Shown here: one piece after another, positions 51,223 to 60,938 of the stretch
How the letters are laid out: each line of letters begins with the position of its first letter
Position numbering within the stretch: the first letter of the stretch is position 1
Source: Pandoraea cepalis
GTDB taxonomy: Bacteria > Pseudomonadota > Gammaproteobacteria > Burkholderiales > Burkholderiaceae
DNA length: 64,000 nt
Direction: 5' to 3'
NCBI RefSeq assembly: GCF_902459665.1
Contig: NZ_CABPSL010000016.1
Coordinates: 1-64,000, forward strand
Program-made: the position numbers and the translations under genes
Notes under the pieces: model-generated
The model's database searches: none
Told to the model about the DNA's origin: nothing
The model's input: only the letters and a program-made list of their open reading frames with translations

Positions 51223-51960
51223 ATGCCTCGCTTCTTTATCGATGTGCCGCTGCACGCCGGCGCACTGCTTGATCTTCCCGAGACGGTGGTGCGTCACGTT
51301 CAGGTATTGCGCCTGAAGATCGGCGATGCGCTCACGCTTTTCGACGGCACGGGCGGCCAATATCCGGCCGTGCTCACGACGCTGGAAAAGCGCCACGCCA
51401 CGGCGCAACTCGGCGAACGAGAGGCGCGCGAGGTGGAGACGCCGTATCGCGTCACCCTCGCACAGGGCATCGCCGGCGGCGACAAGATGGACTGGCTGAT
51501 AGAAAAGGCCATCGAGCTAGGCGTGACGGACATTCAGCCGCTGATCACCGAGCGCTCGGTGATCCGGCTCGACGGAGAACGTGCGGCGAAGCGCGTTGCG
51601 CATTGGCAGGCGCTGGCACAGGCCGCTTGCGAGCAATGCGGCCGAAATCGCGTGCCACGCGTCCTGCCGATTCGCCCGATCGGCGCTTGGCTGCGCGAGC
51701 AAGGCGCGGTGACAGACGACGGATGGCGTGTGCTATTGTCACCCAGAGCGGACAGCGGTTTCGACTCGCTGCCGCTGCACGCACCGTCCCAGCCAGGCGT
51801 TTTGCTGTTCGGCCCGGAAGGCGGACTGGCACCGCACGAAGAATCCCTCGCGCGGGAGGCCGGTTTTACGGCGATTCGCCTGGGCGAACGCATCTTGCGA
51901 ACGGAAACGGCGGGTATCGCGGTCCTCGCGGCATTGGCCGCGCGCTGGGGCGGTTGGTAA
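51223..51960 (+). CDS. rsmE: 16S rRNA m3U1498 methyltransferase
   Basis: RsmE is a 245-residue SPOUT methyltransferase for 16S rRNA U1498. It has an N-terminal PUA-like domain (MPRFFIDVPLHAG, VRHVQVLRLKIGD) and a knotted C-terminal domain with the SAM site LLFGPEGGLAPHEE and RLGERILRTETAGI. The ATG at 51223 matches the family start. Confidence 0.94.
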   Translation: MPRFFIDVPLHAGALLDLPETVVRHVQVLRLKIGDALTLFDGTGGQYPAVLTTLEKRHATAQLGEREAREVETPYRVTLAQGIAGGDKMDWLIEKAIELGVTDIQPLITERSVIRLDGERAAKRVAHWQALAQAACEQCGRNRVPRVLPIRPIGAWLREQGAVTDDGWRVLLSPRADSGFDSLPLHAPSQPGVLLFGPEGGLAPHEESLAREAGFTAIRLGERILRTETAGIAVLAALAARWGGW

Positions 51961-52008
51961 GCCCCGACGATTTGAACATTGGCTTCACAAGCCTAAAGGA
52001 GTCATCCC

Positions 52009-52653
52009 ATGGGTATCCTGGATTCCATTCTCGGCGGCATTTCTGGCAATTCGGCCGATGGTGGTAGCGGTAGCGGCGGCAACACCAAGATGTTGCTGCT
52101 GATGGGTTTGCTGGCGATGATCGCCAACCGTTCCGGCAACGCGCAGGCACAGGGCGGCCAGGGCGGCGACCTGATTGGCTCGCTGGGGGGCGCACTCAGC
52201 GGGATGCTGGGCGGCGCGGCGGCGGGCGCTGGTGGTGCCGGCGGTCTTGGCGGTTTGCTGGGCGGGCTGCTGGGCGGAGGACAAGCACCGCAGCAGGATG
52301 CCGCCGGCAACCCCGCGACGTCCCCTGGCGACTTGGTGGGCGCGCTCGGCGGACTGGGCGGACTGACGCAGGTGCTGGAAAATAGCGGCCTGGGCGATGC
52401 GATGCGCTCGTGGGTCGGCACCGGCAGCAATCAGCCAGTGTCGGCCGATCAGGTGGCCCAGGCGCTTGGCCCGGGAGGACATCTGCAGCAACTGGCCGAT
52501 TCGGCGGGCGTAAGCCAGGATGAGGCAGCACAGCAACTGTCATCGCTGCTGCCCGAGGTGGTCAATCACCTCACACCGAACGGCGATCTACCGCAAGGCC
52601 ATCTCGACCTGGCGAGCCTCGCCCAGCAATTCCTCGGCGGACGGACCGGCTGA
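52009..52653 (+). CDS. DUF937/YidB-like protein
   Basis: This 214-residue protein of the YidB (DUF937) family has an N-terminus MGILDSILGG, a long Gly/Ala/Leu-rich middle (about 50-95, LGGLLGGLLGGG), and a conserved C-terminal domain (about 105-210) with VSADQVAQALGPGGHLQQLA and SQDEAAQQLSSLLPEVVNHLTPNG. Function is unknown. It has no signal peptide. A good terminator follows. Confidence 0.85.
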   Translation: MGILDSILGGISGNSADGGSGSGGNTKMLLLMGLLAMIANRSGNAQAQGGQGGDLIGSLGGALSGMLGGAAAGAGGAGGLGGLLGGLLGGGQAPQQDAAGNPATSPGDLVGALGGLGGLTQVLENSGLGDAMRSWVGTGSNQPVSADQVAQALGPGGHLQQLADSAGVSQDEAAQQLSSLLPEVVNHLTPNGDLPQGHLDLASLAQQFLGGRTG

Positions 52654-52696
52654 GGCAAGGCCATCCAGGAATCCGATAATCGCCGGCTGAAAACGT

Positions 52697-52723
52697 AAAA
52701 AGGTCCGCAATGCGGACCTTTTT
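52697..52723 (+). terminator. Intrinsic terminator after the DUF937 gene
   Basis: AAAAAGGTCCGC and GCGGACCTTTTT form a perfect 12-bp stem with an AAT loop and T runs on both strands. It is bidirectional and also lies beyond the end of the barstar-like gene. Confidence 0.88.
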
Positions 52724-52820
52724 CGTGAGGTTGACGTGACGCATGTTCGCATCGGGGCAAGACCGGTGACGTCAAACGATGTTTCCGAGGTCACTCACCG
52801 ACGATTCGCTTGGTGGGCCG

Positions 52821-53327
52821 TCAGGCAAACGAGTAAAAGACGCGGAACGTGATACGACGCTCCGCCCAGAACTCCGCGGCATCGCGGAACACGTCCAGCA
52901 GGGTTTCGCGACCGTCCTTATCGAACTTCGTCGCCACCGGCAATCCCTCGAGCACGACGACAAAACCAGGCTGCGGGCCTGCGTGATGCACCAGATCGGT
53001 CAGACAATCGTGCAAGGCGTCGTAATTCTTTCCGAAATGCTTGGGAAACAGGAACGACGTGGCGATCGTCTCCAGCACCTCGGCCTTGCTCTGCGCCTGC
53101 GAACAATTGGCGTAGAGGAAGTGCTGCCCGAGTCGCTCGGCCTCTGCGGCCAATTCCGGCACGCGGAATGCGCGGATCGACTGCACGATATTCGGCCTGA
53201 CGGTCTTGAAAAGACTCATATCTCCCTCTTCCGATAAGGTATGGCGGCGGCCGGCCCGCGCGACAGCATGCAGGCCCAGCACCTGCTTGAACAAGTTGCC
53301 CTCGCCCGCACCGAATGGATCTGCCAT
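52821..53327 (-). CDS. Barstar-family RNase inhibitor
   Basis: Barstar-type proteins bind and block guanyl-specific RNases in the cytoplasm. The C-terminal domain has the family core LFPKHFGKNYDALHDCLTDL, where the acidic inhibitory residues fall, and GFVVVLEGLP. The secreted RNase gene lies directly upstream on the same strand. Three in-frame starts exist: 53369, 53327 (MADPFGAGEGNLFKQVL, chosen, after GGGAAAG) and 53219 (MSLFKTVRPNIVQ, after an excellent AGAGGGAGA site). The last would give a bare domain of 133 residues. The immunity role is inferred from family and pairing. Confidence 0.85.
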   Translation of the reverse strand: MADPFGAGEGNLFKQVLGLHAVARAGRRHTLSEEGDMSLFKTVRPNIVQSIRAFRVPELAAEAERLGQHFLYANCSQAQSKAEVLETIATSFLFPKHFGKNYDALHDCLTDLVHHAGPQPGFVVVLEGLPVATKFDKDGRETLLDVFRDAAEFWAERRITFRVFYSFA

Positions 53328-53376
53328 ACGATCTTTCCCGCGTTCCTGTGCGAAAACCGGCTCACTCATACTGCTG

Positions 53377-53778
53377 TCATTCCCTTATGCGTCTAAAGCT
53401 GTTGTAGTGATCTTGTGTGTAGTAACAAGGATCGACCGCCCGCTGGTCCCCGCCACAGATGATGCGCCTGGCGCCCCGATTGCGGGCACCGGGGGTCGGC
53501 ACCGTGTATTCATGGTAATAGCCACGCCGCATTTTGGGCAGCTGCTTTTCGTAGTTCCCGAACACAACGCCGTCTTTGGCGTAGGGGAACGGCCCGCCCT
53601 GGGCAATCAGCGTCAGCGTGCGCTGCGCTTCGCGAGGCAACTCGGCAACGGACACTGTGACCGTTGAACCCGTGACGTATGGCGCGGTTTCGCGCGCCAC
53701 AGCATTGGACCACAGAAACACACTACCAGCCGCCGTCAGCGCCACGATGCTCCGGTGAAGCCAACGTGCCATGGTCAT
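53377..53778 (-). CDS. Secreted guanyl-specific ribonuclease (RNase Sa/barnase group)
   Basis: The 133-residue protein has a signal peptide (MTMARWLHRSIVALTAAGSVFLWSNAVA) and a microbial RNase domain matching RNase Sa in pattern: GGPFPYAKDGVVFGNYE, then YYHEYTVPTPGARNRGARRI, then YYTQDHYNSF. The expected catalytic residues are Glu90, Arg101, Arg105 and His124. Two Cys (108 and 118) could form a disulfide. Such enzymes cleave RNA after G and are lethal in the cytoplasm, so the barstar gene immediately downstream fits as protection. The upstream region is AT-rich for this window. A Met two codons in is an alternative start. Confidence 0.85.
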   Translation of the reverse strand: MTMARWLHRSIVALTAAGSVFLWSNAVARETAPYVTGSTVTVSVAELPREAQRTLTLIAQGGPFPYAKDGVVFGNYEKQLPKMRRGYYHEYTVPTPGARNRGARRIICGGDQRAVDPCYYTQDHYNSFRRIRE

Positions 53779-53982
53779 AGCTAGCCTGTCGCCCGACGTC
53801 GTATTGCGCCGCGGGCTTGTTCTGGTGGTTGAAGCCGTAAGGTTATCGCTATTGGTCCAGAGAATCAATGTCGGCTTACATTTTGCAACGAAACAACGCG
53901 ACAAATTATTGAAAATAAAGGATTTTAAAGAGAGTGAGCACACACATGACGGTGTGAGCGTGCAAAATGTCTCGCCGGAATG

Positions 53983-54016
53983 CAAATCGCCGCCCCCAAA
54001 AGGGGGCGGCGATTTG
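53983..54016. terminator. Hairpin between maeB and the RNase gene
   Basis: CAAATCGCCGCCCCC and GGGGGCGGCGATTTG form a perfect 15-bp stem with an AAAA loop, 50 nt after the maeB stop. No T run follows on the minus strand, so it may protect the maeB 3' end or terminate with help. Confidence 0.6.
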
Positions 54017-54065
54017 TCGTTAACATGTGTCGAACGGTGGCGAACCGCCGCGCGCTCGCCAGACG

Positions 54066-56369
54066 TCAACGCGCCTGTTGTTGCGCCGCCGCATCGGCCA
54101 CCACCAGCGCCACCATGTTGATGATGCGTCGCACCGTGGCCGACTCGGTCAGGATATGCACCGGCTTGGCAGCGCCCAGCAGGATTGGCCCGATCGCCAC
54201 GTTATTGCCCGCCGCCGTCTTGAGCAGATTGTACGCAATGTTCGCGGCGTCGATATTCGGCATGATGAGCAGGTTCGCAGCACCGGTCAGCGTCGATTCC
54301 GGCATGATGCGTGCGCGCAGTTCCGGGTCGAGTGCGCAATCGCCGTGCATTTCGCCGTCAACTTCCAGATCGGGCGCACGCTCCTGCAGGATCGCCAGCG
54401 TTTCGCGCATCTTGCGGGCGCACGCGGCGTCGCTGGTACCGAAGTTCGAATGCGACAACAAGGCCACCTTCGGCTGGATACCGAAGCGGCGAATCTCCTC
54501 GGCGGCCATCAGCGTGATTTCGGCCAGTTCCTCTGCGCTCGGATCCTGATTGATGTGCGTATCGACCAGGAAAATCTGCCGGTTCGGCAAAATCAGGGCG
54601 TTCATCGCCGCATAGACGTGCCCCCCCGCCCGCTTGCCGATCACGCGATCAATGAAGTGCAGATGACGGCCCGGTGTCGACACTGTGCCGCAAATCATGC
54701 CGTCCGCTTCGCCCTTGCGCACCAACATGGCGGCAATCAGGGTTGTGCGGCGACGCATCTCGACGCGCGCATAAGACGCCGTCACGCCCTTGCGGTTGGT
54801 CAGCTGGTGATACGTTTCCCAGTAATCGCGATAGCGCTCGTCGTGCTCCGGGTTCACGACGGTGAAGTCGACACCCGGTGTCAGGCGCAGGCCATATTGC
54901 TGCACGCGGTGCTCGATCACGGCCGGGCGCCCCACCAGGATCGGCGTGGCGACACGTTCATCCACAAGCACCTGTACGGCACGCAGCACGCGCTCCTCTT
55001 CGCCCTCGGCAAACGCAATGCGTTTCATGTTGGCAGGCACGCTGCGCGCAACAGAGAACAGCGGCTTCATCAGACCGCCGCTGTGGTACACGAACTGCTG
55101 GAGCGATTGCGCATAGGCATCCACATCCGCGAGGGGACGCGTGGCGACACCGGCGGCCATCGCCGCTTCGGCCACCGCGGTCGCGACCTTGACCAGCAGA
55201 CGCGGATCGAACGGTTTCGGAATCAGATAGTCGGGGCCGAACGACAGGTTTTTGATCCCGTAGGCCGACGCCACGATATCGCTCTGCTCCTGGCGCGCCA
55301 ATTCCGCCAGCGCATTCACCGCCGCGATTTCCATCGAGCGCGTGATCGTCGTGGCGCCAACATCGATCGCACCGCGGAAGATGAACGGAAAGCAAAGGAC
55401 GTTGTTGACCTGATTCGGGTAATCGGTGCGGCCCGTCGCCATCACGCAATCCGGACGCACTTCCTTCGCAAGTTCCGGTGTGATCTCTGGATTCGGGTTG
55501 GCCAGCGCGAAGATCAGCGGTTTGTCGGCCATCGTCTTGACCATTTCCGGCTTCAGCACGCCGGCAGCCGACAGCCCGAGGAACACGTCGGCGCCGCCAA
55601 TCACGTCGGCCAGCCCGCGCGCATCGGTCTTTTGCGAGAACCGGATTTTCTCCGGATCCATCAATTCGGTGCGGCCCTCGTACACCACCCCCGCCAGGTC
55701 CGTCACCCAGATGTTCTCGATGGACAGCCCCATGTCGACGAGCAGGTCCAGGCACGCAAGCGCGGCAGCGCCCGCGCCGGACGTCACCACCTTCACGGAC
55801 TTCAGATCCTTGCCGACGACCTTCAGGCCGTTGATCAGCGCCGCGGCCACCACAATGGCCGTGCCGTGCTGATCGTCGTGGAAGACCGGAATCTTCATGC
55901 GCTCGCGCAACTTGCGCTCCACGATGAAGCACTCGGGCGCCTTGATATCTTCGAGGTTGATGGCGCCGAAGGTCGGCTCCAGCGCCGCAATGATGTCGAC
56001 GAGCTTTTCGGGGTCTTTCTCGTCGATTTCGATATCGAACACGTCGATATTCGCGAATTTCTTGAACAACACGCCCTTGCCTTCCATCACCGGCTTGGAT
56101 GCCAGCGGGCCGATATCACCCAGACCCAGCACGGCCGTGCCGTTCGTGATCACGCCGACCAGATTGCCGCGCGCCGTGTAGCGCGATGCATTGAGCGGGT
56201 CGACGACGATCTCCTCACACGCGGCGGCAACGCCCGGCGAATACGCCAGCGCCAGATCGCGCTGGTTGAGCAACTGCTTGGTCGGCGCGATGGCGATTTT
56301 GCCGGGCGTGGGGAATTCGTGATACTCGAGCGCAGCTTCGCGCAGTTTCGGATCGATCGGCGTGGGCAT
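54066..56369 (-). CDS. maeB: NADP-dependent malic enzyme with phosphotransacetylase-like domain
   Basis: This 767-residue MaeB-type fusion has a malic enzyme in residues ~1-430 ([65 protein letters not shown]) and a phosphotransacetylase-like regulatory domain in the rest. It decarboxylates malate to pyruvate with NADPH. The ATG at 56369 matches the family start; the frame to 56429 is an extension. It is divergent from thiL. Confidence 0.95.
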   Translation of the reverse strand: MPTPIDPKLREAALEYHEFPTPGKIAIAPTKQLLNQRDLALAYSPGVAAACEEIVVDPLNASRYTARGNLVGVITNGTAVLGLGDIGPLASKPVMEGKGVLFKKFANIDVFDIEIDEKDPEKLVDIIAALEPTFGAINLEDIKAPECFIVERKLRERMKIPVFHDDQHGTAIVVAAALINGLKVVGKDLKSVKVVTSGAGAAALACLDLLVDMGLSIENIWVTDLAGVVYEGRTELMDPEKIRFSQKTDARGLADVIGGADVFLGLSAAGVLKPEMVKTMADKPLIFALANPNPEITPELAKEVRPDCVMATGRTDYPNQVNNVLCFPFIFRGAIDVGATTITRSMEIAAVNALAELARQEQSDIVASAYGIKNLSFGPDYLIPKPFDPRLLVKVATAVAEAAMAAGVATRPLADVDAYAQSLQQFVYHSGGLMKPLFSVARSVPANMKRIAFAEGEEERVLRAVQVLVDERVATPILVGRPAVIEHRVQQYGLRLTPGVDFTVVNPEHDERYRDYWETYHQLTNRKGVTASYARVEMRRRTTLIAAMLVRKGEADGMICGTVSTPGRHLHFIDRVIGKRAGGHVYAAMNALILPNRQIFLVDTHINQDPSAEELAEITLMAAEEIRRFGIQPKVALLSHSNFGTSDAACARKMRETLAILQERAPDLEVDGEMHGDCALDPELRARIMPESTLTGAANLLIMPNIDAANIAYNLLKTAAGNNVAIGPILLGAAKPVHILTESATVRRIINMVALVVADAAAQQQAR

Positions 56370-56800
56370 GAGGGGAGGCTCTTGACGAACAAAATGGGGT
56401 CGGATTTTCAGTGCAAATTGTAGCCCCATTTATTCACGCCACTTATGCAAAAAGCGAATAGGGGCTGCACCTGCGCGGTACGGCTTCCCCGCCGATAGTG
56501 GCCAAAATTCCTGGCGATTTCAACGCTGCGCTGCACCATCGCCCGCCTTTTCGGACCACGGACGTCTAGCCCCGTGGGGGGGATCCGAGACGGGCATGAG
56601 AATCCGTCTGAATTCCGGGCGTCCGTGCTTTGTTCGCTTGGGAAAGCCCGGGTCGCCTCTTAGAATAGGGGCTTGCCTGTGCATCACCGCAGCCCTTTAC
56701 TTATTGCCCACCGCCTAATGCTCCCTGGCGTCACGCGTTGCACCGGAGTGGTCCCGCAACGCGATGCGCCCGGTCAAGGCGGGCAACCGCGCCGTTGCTC
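56370..56800. other. 431-nt divergent promoter region between maeB and thiL
   Basis: It contains a good promoter toward thiL (56638-56666). I see no coding frame, no TPP-riboswitch-like core before thiL and no tRNA. A 130-nt leader lies between the promoter and thiL. Confidence 0.5.
56638..56666 (+). promoter_or_regulatory. Sigma70-type promoter for thiL-pgpA
   Basis: TTGGGA (56638-56643) and TAGAAT (56661-56666) are separated by exactly 17 bp, with matches of 4/6 and 5/6. The predicted start is near 56673, about 130 nt upstream of the thiL ATG. Confidence 0.55.
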
Positions 56801-57802
56801 ATGACCCTGACGTCTGCCTCAACTCCACCGCTGTCCGAGTTCTCGCTGATCGACCGCTTCTTCGCCCACGCTACCCGGCCGGGCGAGCATGTGACGCTCG
56901 GCATCGGAGACGACTGCGCGTTGCTGCGTCCGCCCACCGGCGAGCAGCTCGCGATTTCGACCGACATGCTCGTGGAGGGCCGCCACTTTTTTGCCGACGT
57001 CGACCCGCGCGCGCTCGGTCACAAGACCCTTGCCGTCAATCTGTCGGATCTCGCGGCCATGGGCGCGCGGCCCATGGGCTTCACATTGGCGATTGCCCTG
57101 CCCGACAGCGACCCGGCCTGGCTCGCGCCCTTTGCCGAGGGCCTGTCGGCGTTGGCCGACCGTTACGCCTGCCCGCTTGTCGGCGGCGACACCACGCGCG
57201 GCCCACGCAATCTTTGTGTGACCGTCTTCGGCAGTGTGCCCGGCGCCCAGGCGTTGCGCCGCGATGCCGCGCAGCCCGGCGACGACATCTGGGTCTCCGG
57301 CACCCTCGGCGATGCCCGGCTGGCGCTCGGTGCGATACGTGGGGAATGGACCTTGTCGGACGTCGATCTCGCCCTCGCGCGCCGCGCGCTGGACTGGCCC
57401 GAGCCGCAGGTGACGCTCGGACTGGCGCTGCGCGGCGTGGCGCGCGCCGCCCTCGACATCTCCGATGGGCTGCTGGGCGACCTCGGCCATATCCTGGAGC
57501 GCTCCGGTGTGAGCGCGACGGTGAACGTCGACGATGTACCGTGCTCCGACCTGCTGGCCGCGCAAACGCCGGTGATTCAGAGAATGTGTGCGCTGGCGGG
57601 CGGCGACGACTATCAACTGGGCTTCTGCGCCGACCGTGCGCAACGGCCGCATATCGAGGCGATCGGCAACGAACTCGGCATACGCCTCACGCGTATCGGT
57701 ACAATAGCGCTTCCCGACGCGCGCCTCGCCCGGCTGCACCTCCAGGACAAGACTGGCGCGTCCGTCGCTGCCGATTTCAAAAGTTTCGACCATTTCCAAT
57801 GA
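56801..57802 (+). CDS. thiL: Thiamine-monophosphate kinase
   Basis: ThiL phosphorylates thiamine monophosphate to the active cofactor. The N-terminal GIGDDCALL and STDMLVEGRHFF, the VNLSDLAAMGARP segment, the LVGGDTTRGP motif and DISDGLLGDLGH are all present. The ATG at 56801 gives 333 residues; the longer Arg-rich frame from 56738 is rejected. The stop overlaps pgpA in ATGA. ThDP-dependent transketolase is also encoded in this window. Confidence 0.94.
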   Translation: MTLTSASTPPLSEFSLIDRFFAHATRPGEHVTLGIGDDCALLRPPTGEQLAISTDMLVEGRHFFADVDPRALGHKTLAVNLSDLAAMGARPMGFTLAIALPDSDPAWLAPFAEGLSALADRYACPLVGGDTTRGPRNLCVTVFGSVPGAQALRRDAAQPGDDIWVSGTLGDARLALGAIRGEWTLSDVDLALARRALDWPEPQVTLGLALRGVARAALDISDGLLGDLGHILERSGVSATVNVDDVPCSDLLAAQTPVIQRMCALAGGDDYQLGFCADRAQRPHIEAIGNELGIRLTRIGTIALPDARLARLHLQDKTGASVAADFKSFDHFQ

Positions 57803-58320
57803 GCACTGATCAACCGGCCGCCGTCAACTCGGGCAGCGGCCCGCGCCGGCCGAACTCGCGGTTCCTGCTGTCGCACCCCGCCCACCTCTTTTCGCTCGGC
57901 TTTGGCACGGGCCTGTCGGCGTTCGCGCCGGGCACCGTGGGCACGCTTTTCGGATGGGCATCGTATCTGGTGCTCAATCTGTACCTGACGGTCACGGGAT
58001 GGGGCGTGCTGATCGCCGCGTCCATCGTTGGCGGCATCTGGATCTGCGCCTACACAGCGCGCAAGCTTGGCACATCGGATCCGAGCCCCGTCGTCTGGGA
58101 CGAGATTGTCGCGTTCTGGATCGTGCTGCTGCTCATTACGCCGGCGAGCTTTGTCGGCCAATTGGTGGCCTTCGTGCTGTTCCGATTCTTCGACGCCGTC
58201 AAGCCGCCGCCAATCCGATATTTCGACCGCACGGTCAAGGGTGGCCTCGGCATCATGCTGGACGATCTCGTCGCCGCCTTTTGCACGCTGCTCGTCATTG
58301 CGCTGTGGCGCTCGATCTGA
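57799..58320 (+). CDS. pgpA: Phosphatidylglycerophosphatase A
   Basis: PgpA is a 173-residue integral membrane phosphatase making phosphatidylglycerol. The diagnostic GFGTGLSAFAPGTVGTLFGW block is near residues 34-53, with VVWDEIVAFW, FRFFDAVKPPPI and GGLGIMLDDLVAA following, and several hydrophobic helices. It overlaps the thiL stop by four bases, the usual thiL-pgpA pairing. Confidence 0.94.
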   Translation: MSTDQPAAVNSGSGPRRPNSRFLLSHPAHLFSLGFGTGLSAFAPGTVGTLFGWASYLVLNLYLTVTGWGVLIAASIVGGIWICAYTARKLGTSDPSPVVWDEIVAFWIVLLLITPASFVGQLVAFVLFRFFDAVKPPPIRYFDRTVKGGLGIMLDDLVAAFCTLLVIALWRSI

Positions 58321-58452
58321 TCGACCGGGCTTGCCGCCGCGCGATGGCGCAAGCCGCATCATGACGGGTGCCTCGCTGGCGCCATTCCCGCGGGTACGCG
58401 CACCGATACCCGTGACCTATTCGTTGCATTGACTTATTGAAGGCGTCGTCCC

Positions 58453-58956
58453 GTGGTCTCCGAACAAAATCTTCTGGCCCAACTGTCGGTCAAAGTCGGC
58501 AATCGTCTGCGTGACGAACGCCTGATGCTGACCACGGCCGAGTCATGCACCGGCGGCCTCGTTGCGGCAGCAATCACCGACGTTTCCGGTAGCAGCCAAT
58601 GGTTCGAGCGTGGCTTCGTGACGTATTCGAACCAAGCCAAGTCCGAAATGATCGGCGTTCCGCCTGAATTGATCGACAAGCACGGTGCCGTGAGCGAACC
58701 GGTGGCACGTGCGATGGCCGAAGGCGCACTGCTGAACAGTCGTGCACAGATCTCGCTGTCGATCACCGGCGTGGCCGGCCCGGGCGGCGGGTCGCCCGAA
58801 AAACCGGTGGGTATGGTGTGCTTCGCGTGGAGCAACCGCGTCACGACCCTCGTCGAGACGAAGCGCTTCAAGGGCGATCGCACACAGGTGCGCAGTCAGG
58901 CCGCACAGCACGCGCTGCGCGGCGTCATCGAATTCCTCGACCAGGCCGAGATGTAA
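58453..58956 (+). CDS. pncC: Nicotinamide-nucleotide amidohydrolase (CinA C-terminal type)
   Basis: This 167-residue stand-alone CinA C-terminal domain starts at a GTG. Its motifs TTAESCTGGLVAAAIT, FVTYSNQAK and ITGVAGPGGGSPEKPVG are typical of NMN deamidase, which recycles NMN to NaMN in NAD metabolism. It follows pgpA after 132 nt and converges on pyrF. Confidence 0.92.
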   Translation: MVSEQNLLAQLSVKVGNRLRDERLMLTTAESCTGGLVAAAITDVSGSSQWFERGFVTYSNQAKSEMIGVPPELIDKHGAVSEPVARAMAEGALLNSRAQISLSITGVAGPGGGSPEKPVGMVCFAWSNRVTTLVETKRFKGDRTQVRSQAAQHALRGVIEFLDQAEM

Positions 58957-59012
58957 TCGTCGCGCCGCCCTGTGACGTTTGACGACGATCCGCGCATCGG
59001 CACGCGGACCGA

Positions 59013-59825
59013 TCAGCGATAGGCGTTGATGCTGTCGCGCGTGTTTTGCGCAGCGGTGGCAGCCGCCGCGGCGAAGTGCTCGTCGCGACCGGCGTAGATG
59101 ATGGCACGCGACGAGTTGATCATCATGCCCGTCCCGTTCGCGGTGCGACCGGCTTTGACCGTCGCTTCGACGTCCCCGCCCTGAGCGCCCACGCCGGGAA
59201 TCAGCAGCGGCATGTCGCCGACGATGCTGCGCACGGCAGCGATTTCTGCCGGGAACGTTGCACCCACCACCAGGCTGATCTGCCCGCTCGTATTCCACGG
59301 CCCCGCGGCCAGGCGCGCCACCGTCTGATACAGCGGCTTGCCATCGACATCGAGGAATTGCAGATCGCTGCCGCCCGGGTTCGACGTACGGCACAGCACG
59401 ACGACACCCTTCTCGGCATGCGCCAGATACGGCTCCAGCGAATCGAAGCCCATGTAGGGATTCACCGTCACGGCGTCGGCACGATAGCGCTCGAACGCTT
59501 CGCGCGCATACTGCTCGGCGGTGCTGCCGATGTCGCCACGCTTGGCGTCCAGAATCACTGGCAGGCCCGGATGATCGGCGTGGATATGGGCGATCAGCCG
59601 TTCGAGCTGCTCCTCGGCGCGATGCGCAGCGAAATAGGCGATCTGCGGCTTGAATGCACACGCGTAGGGGGCGGTGGCATCCACAATCTGGCGGCAGAAC
59701 TCGAAAATCGCGTCCGGCTGCGCTTGCAGATGCGCGGGAATGCGCGACGGCTCGGGATCCAGGCCCACGCAAAGCAGAGAATTGTTGCGCGTCCAGGCCG
59801 CGTTAAGTACTTCGGTGAATGTCAT
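59013..59825 (-). CDS. pyrF: Orotidine 5'-phosphate decarboxylase (type 2)
   Basis: This 270-residue enzyme makes UMP. The N-terminal [15 protein letters not shown], the active-site block [19 protein letters not shown] (catalytic Lys and Asp residues) and the C-terminal [11 protein letters not shown] mark the longer type 2 subfamily. The ATG at 59825 is preferred over 59936, which adds 37 Pro/Arg-rich residues. Confidence 0.95.
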   Translation of the reverse strand: MTFTEVLNAAWTRNNSLLCVGLDPEPSRIPAHLQAQPDAIFEFCRQIVDATAPYACAFKPQIAYFAAHRAEEQLERLIAHIHADHPGLPVILDAKRGDIGSTAEQYAREAFERYRADAVTVNPYMGFDSLEPYLAHAEKGVVVLCRTSNPGGSDLQFLDVDGKPLYQTVARLAAGPWNTSGQISLVVGATFPAEIAAVRSIVGDMPLLIPGVGAQGGDVEATVKAGRTANGTGMMINSSRAIIYAGRDEHFAAAAATAAQNTRDSINAYR

Positions 59826-60003
59826 GACGGGGTTCCGGCGGGGTTCCGGCGGCGGTATTCCGACGGCGGGTGATTCGAGACTGATTCCTTCCAGCAAGGC
59901 CGACATTTTACCTGCTCCGCGCGCCGGTCGAACCAATCCGCGCGCTTCGCGTCAATCTTGATATCGGTGCTCTCGGGCCCCCATCAACACGGAGAACCCC
60001 CAT

Positions 60004-60879
60004 ATGACTGAGGTTACCCCCCCGCTCGCGTCCTTCGACGCCGTGATGGGCTTTCTCGCGGCCAACGCCGTCCGCTACGGTCTGTCGCTCGTACAGGCCG
60101 TGTTGATTCTGTTGATCGGCTTCTGGATCGCGAAGCGACTGGCGCGCTTCGTACACCGAACGTTGAGCCGTTCGCCCCACTTCGACGCAACGCTCAAACC
60201 GCTCATCGAGTCGATCGCGCTGTGGTCGGTGCGCATCATCACGCTCGTTGCCGTGCTCGCTCAATTCGGCGTGCAGACCGCCAGCATCATCGCGGTGCTC
60301 GGCGCGGCAGGCCTGGCCATCGGGCTGGCCCTACAAGGCACGTTGCAGAATATTGCGGCGGGTACGATGCTGCTGGTGCTGCGCCCGTTCCGCAACGGCG
60401 ACTACATTACGGCCGGCGCGTCGGTGGCCGGCACCGTCGACGAAATCGGCCTGTTCACCACCACGCTCACGAATGCCGACGGCATCTACGTCTGCGTGCC
60501 GAACAACCAGATCTGGGGCCAGCCGATCACGAACTTCAGCCGCAACGCCACGCGTCGCATGGAGGTCACCGTGGGCATCGCGCTCGACGACGATCTCGAT
60601 GCCGCCATGACGGCACTCCGCGCCCACGTGGCAGAAGACGCGCGAGTGCTCGACAAGCCGGCACCGGAAATCATGGTCAAGCAGGTCAGCGACAACGCCG
60701 TGATTGTGAACGTGCGGGTATGGTCATTGCTGGGTAACTACTGGGGCCTCTATTGGGACCTTCAGCGCGGCGTCAAGGAGACGGTCGAGGCCGTGGGTTG
60801 CTCACTCCCGTATCCGACGCGCACTGTCATGCACGTGCCAGCACAGCCGATACCGGACGCGGCCCCCTCGCGACACTAG
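60004..60879 (+). CDS. MscS-type small-conductance mechanosensitive channel
   Basis: This 291-residue channel protein has three membrane helices in residues ~15-125. The pore helix is recognisable (FGVQTASIIAVLGAAGLAIGLALQGTLQNIAAG), followed by the beta domain (FRNGDYITAGASVAGTVDEIGLFTT, PNNQIWGQPITNFS). It releases solutes during osmotic downshift. It is a single gene between pyrF (divergent) and mtgA (convergent). Confidence 0.93.
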   Translation: MTEVTPPLASFDAVMGFLAANAVRYGLSLVQAVLILLIGFWIAKRLARFVHRTLSRSPHFDATLKPLIESIALWSVRIITLVAVLAQFGVQTASIIAVLGAAGLAIGLALQGTLQNIAAGTMLLVLRPFRNGDYITAGASVAGTVDEIGLFTTTLTNADGIYVCVPNNQIWGQPITNFSRNATRRMEVTVGIALDDDLDAAMTALRAHVAEDARVLDKPAPEIMVKQVSDNAVIVNVRVWSLLGNYWGLYWDLQRGVKETVEAVGCSLPYPTRTVMHVPAQPIPDAAPSRH

Positions 60880-60938
60880 CCCCACACACGCCCGCGCGTG
60901 CTCGTCGTGCGAAAGTCTGCGTGCGGGGGGCTATTCGC

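Noticed and set aside
54027-56423. 798-codon plus-strand open frame opposite maeB
   Set aside because: It is the antisense shadow of maeB with no domain motifs.
56667-56800. Possible TPP riboswitch or small RNA in the thiL leader
   Set aside because: No CTGAGA-type THI-box core was seen, and thiL is a salvage/final-step gene often not riboswitch-controlled. No convincing small-RNA fold with a terminator was found.
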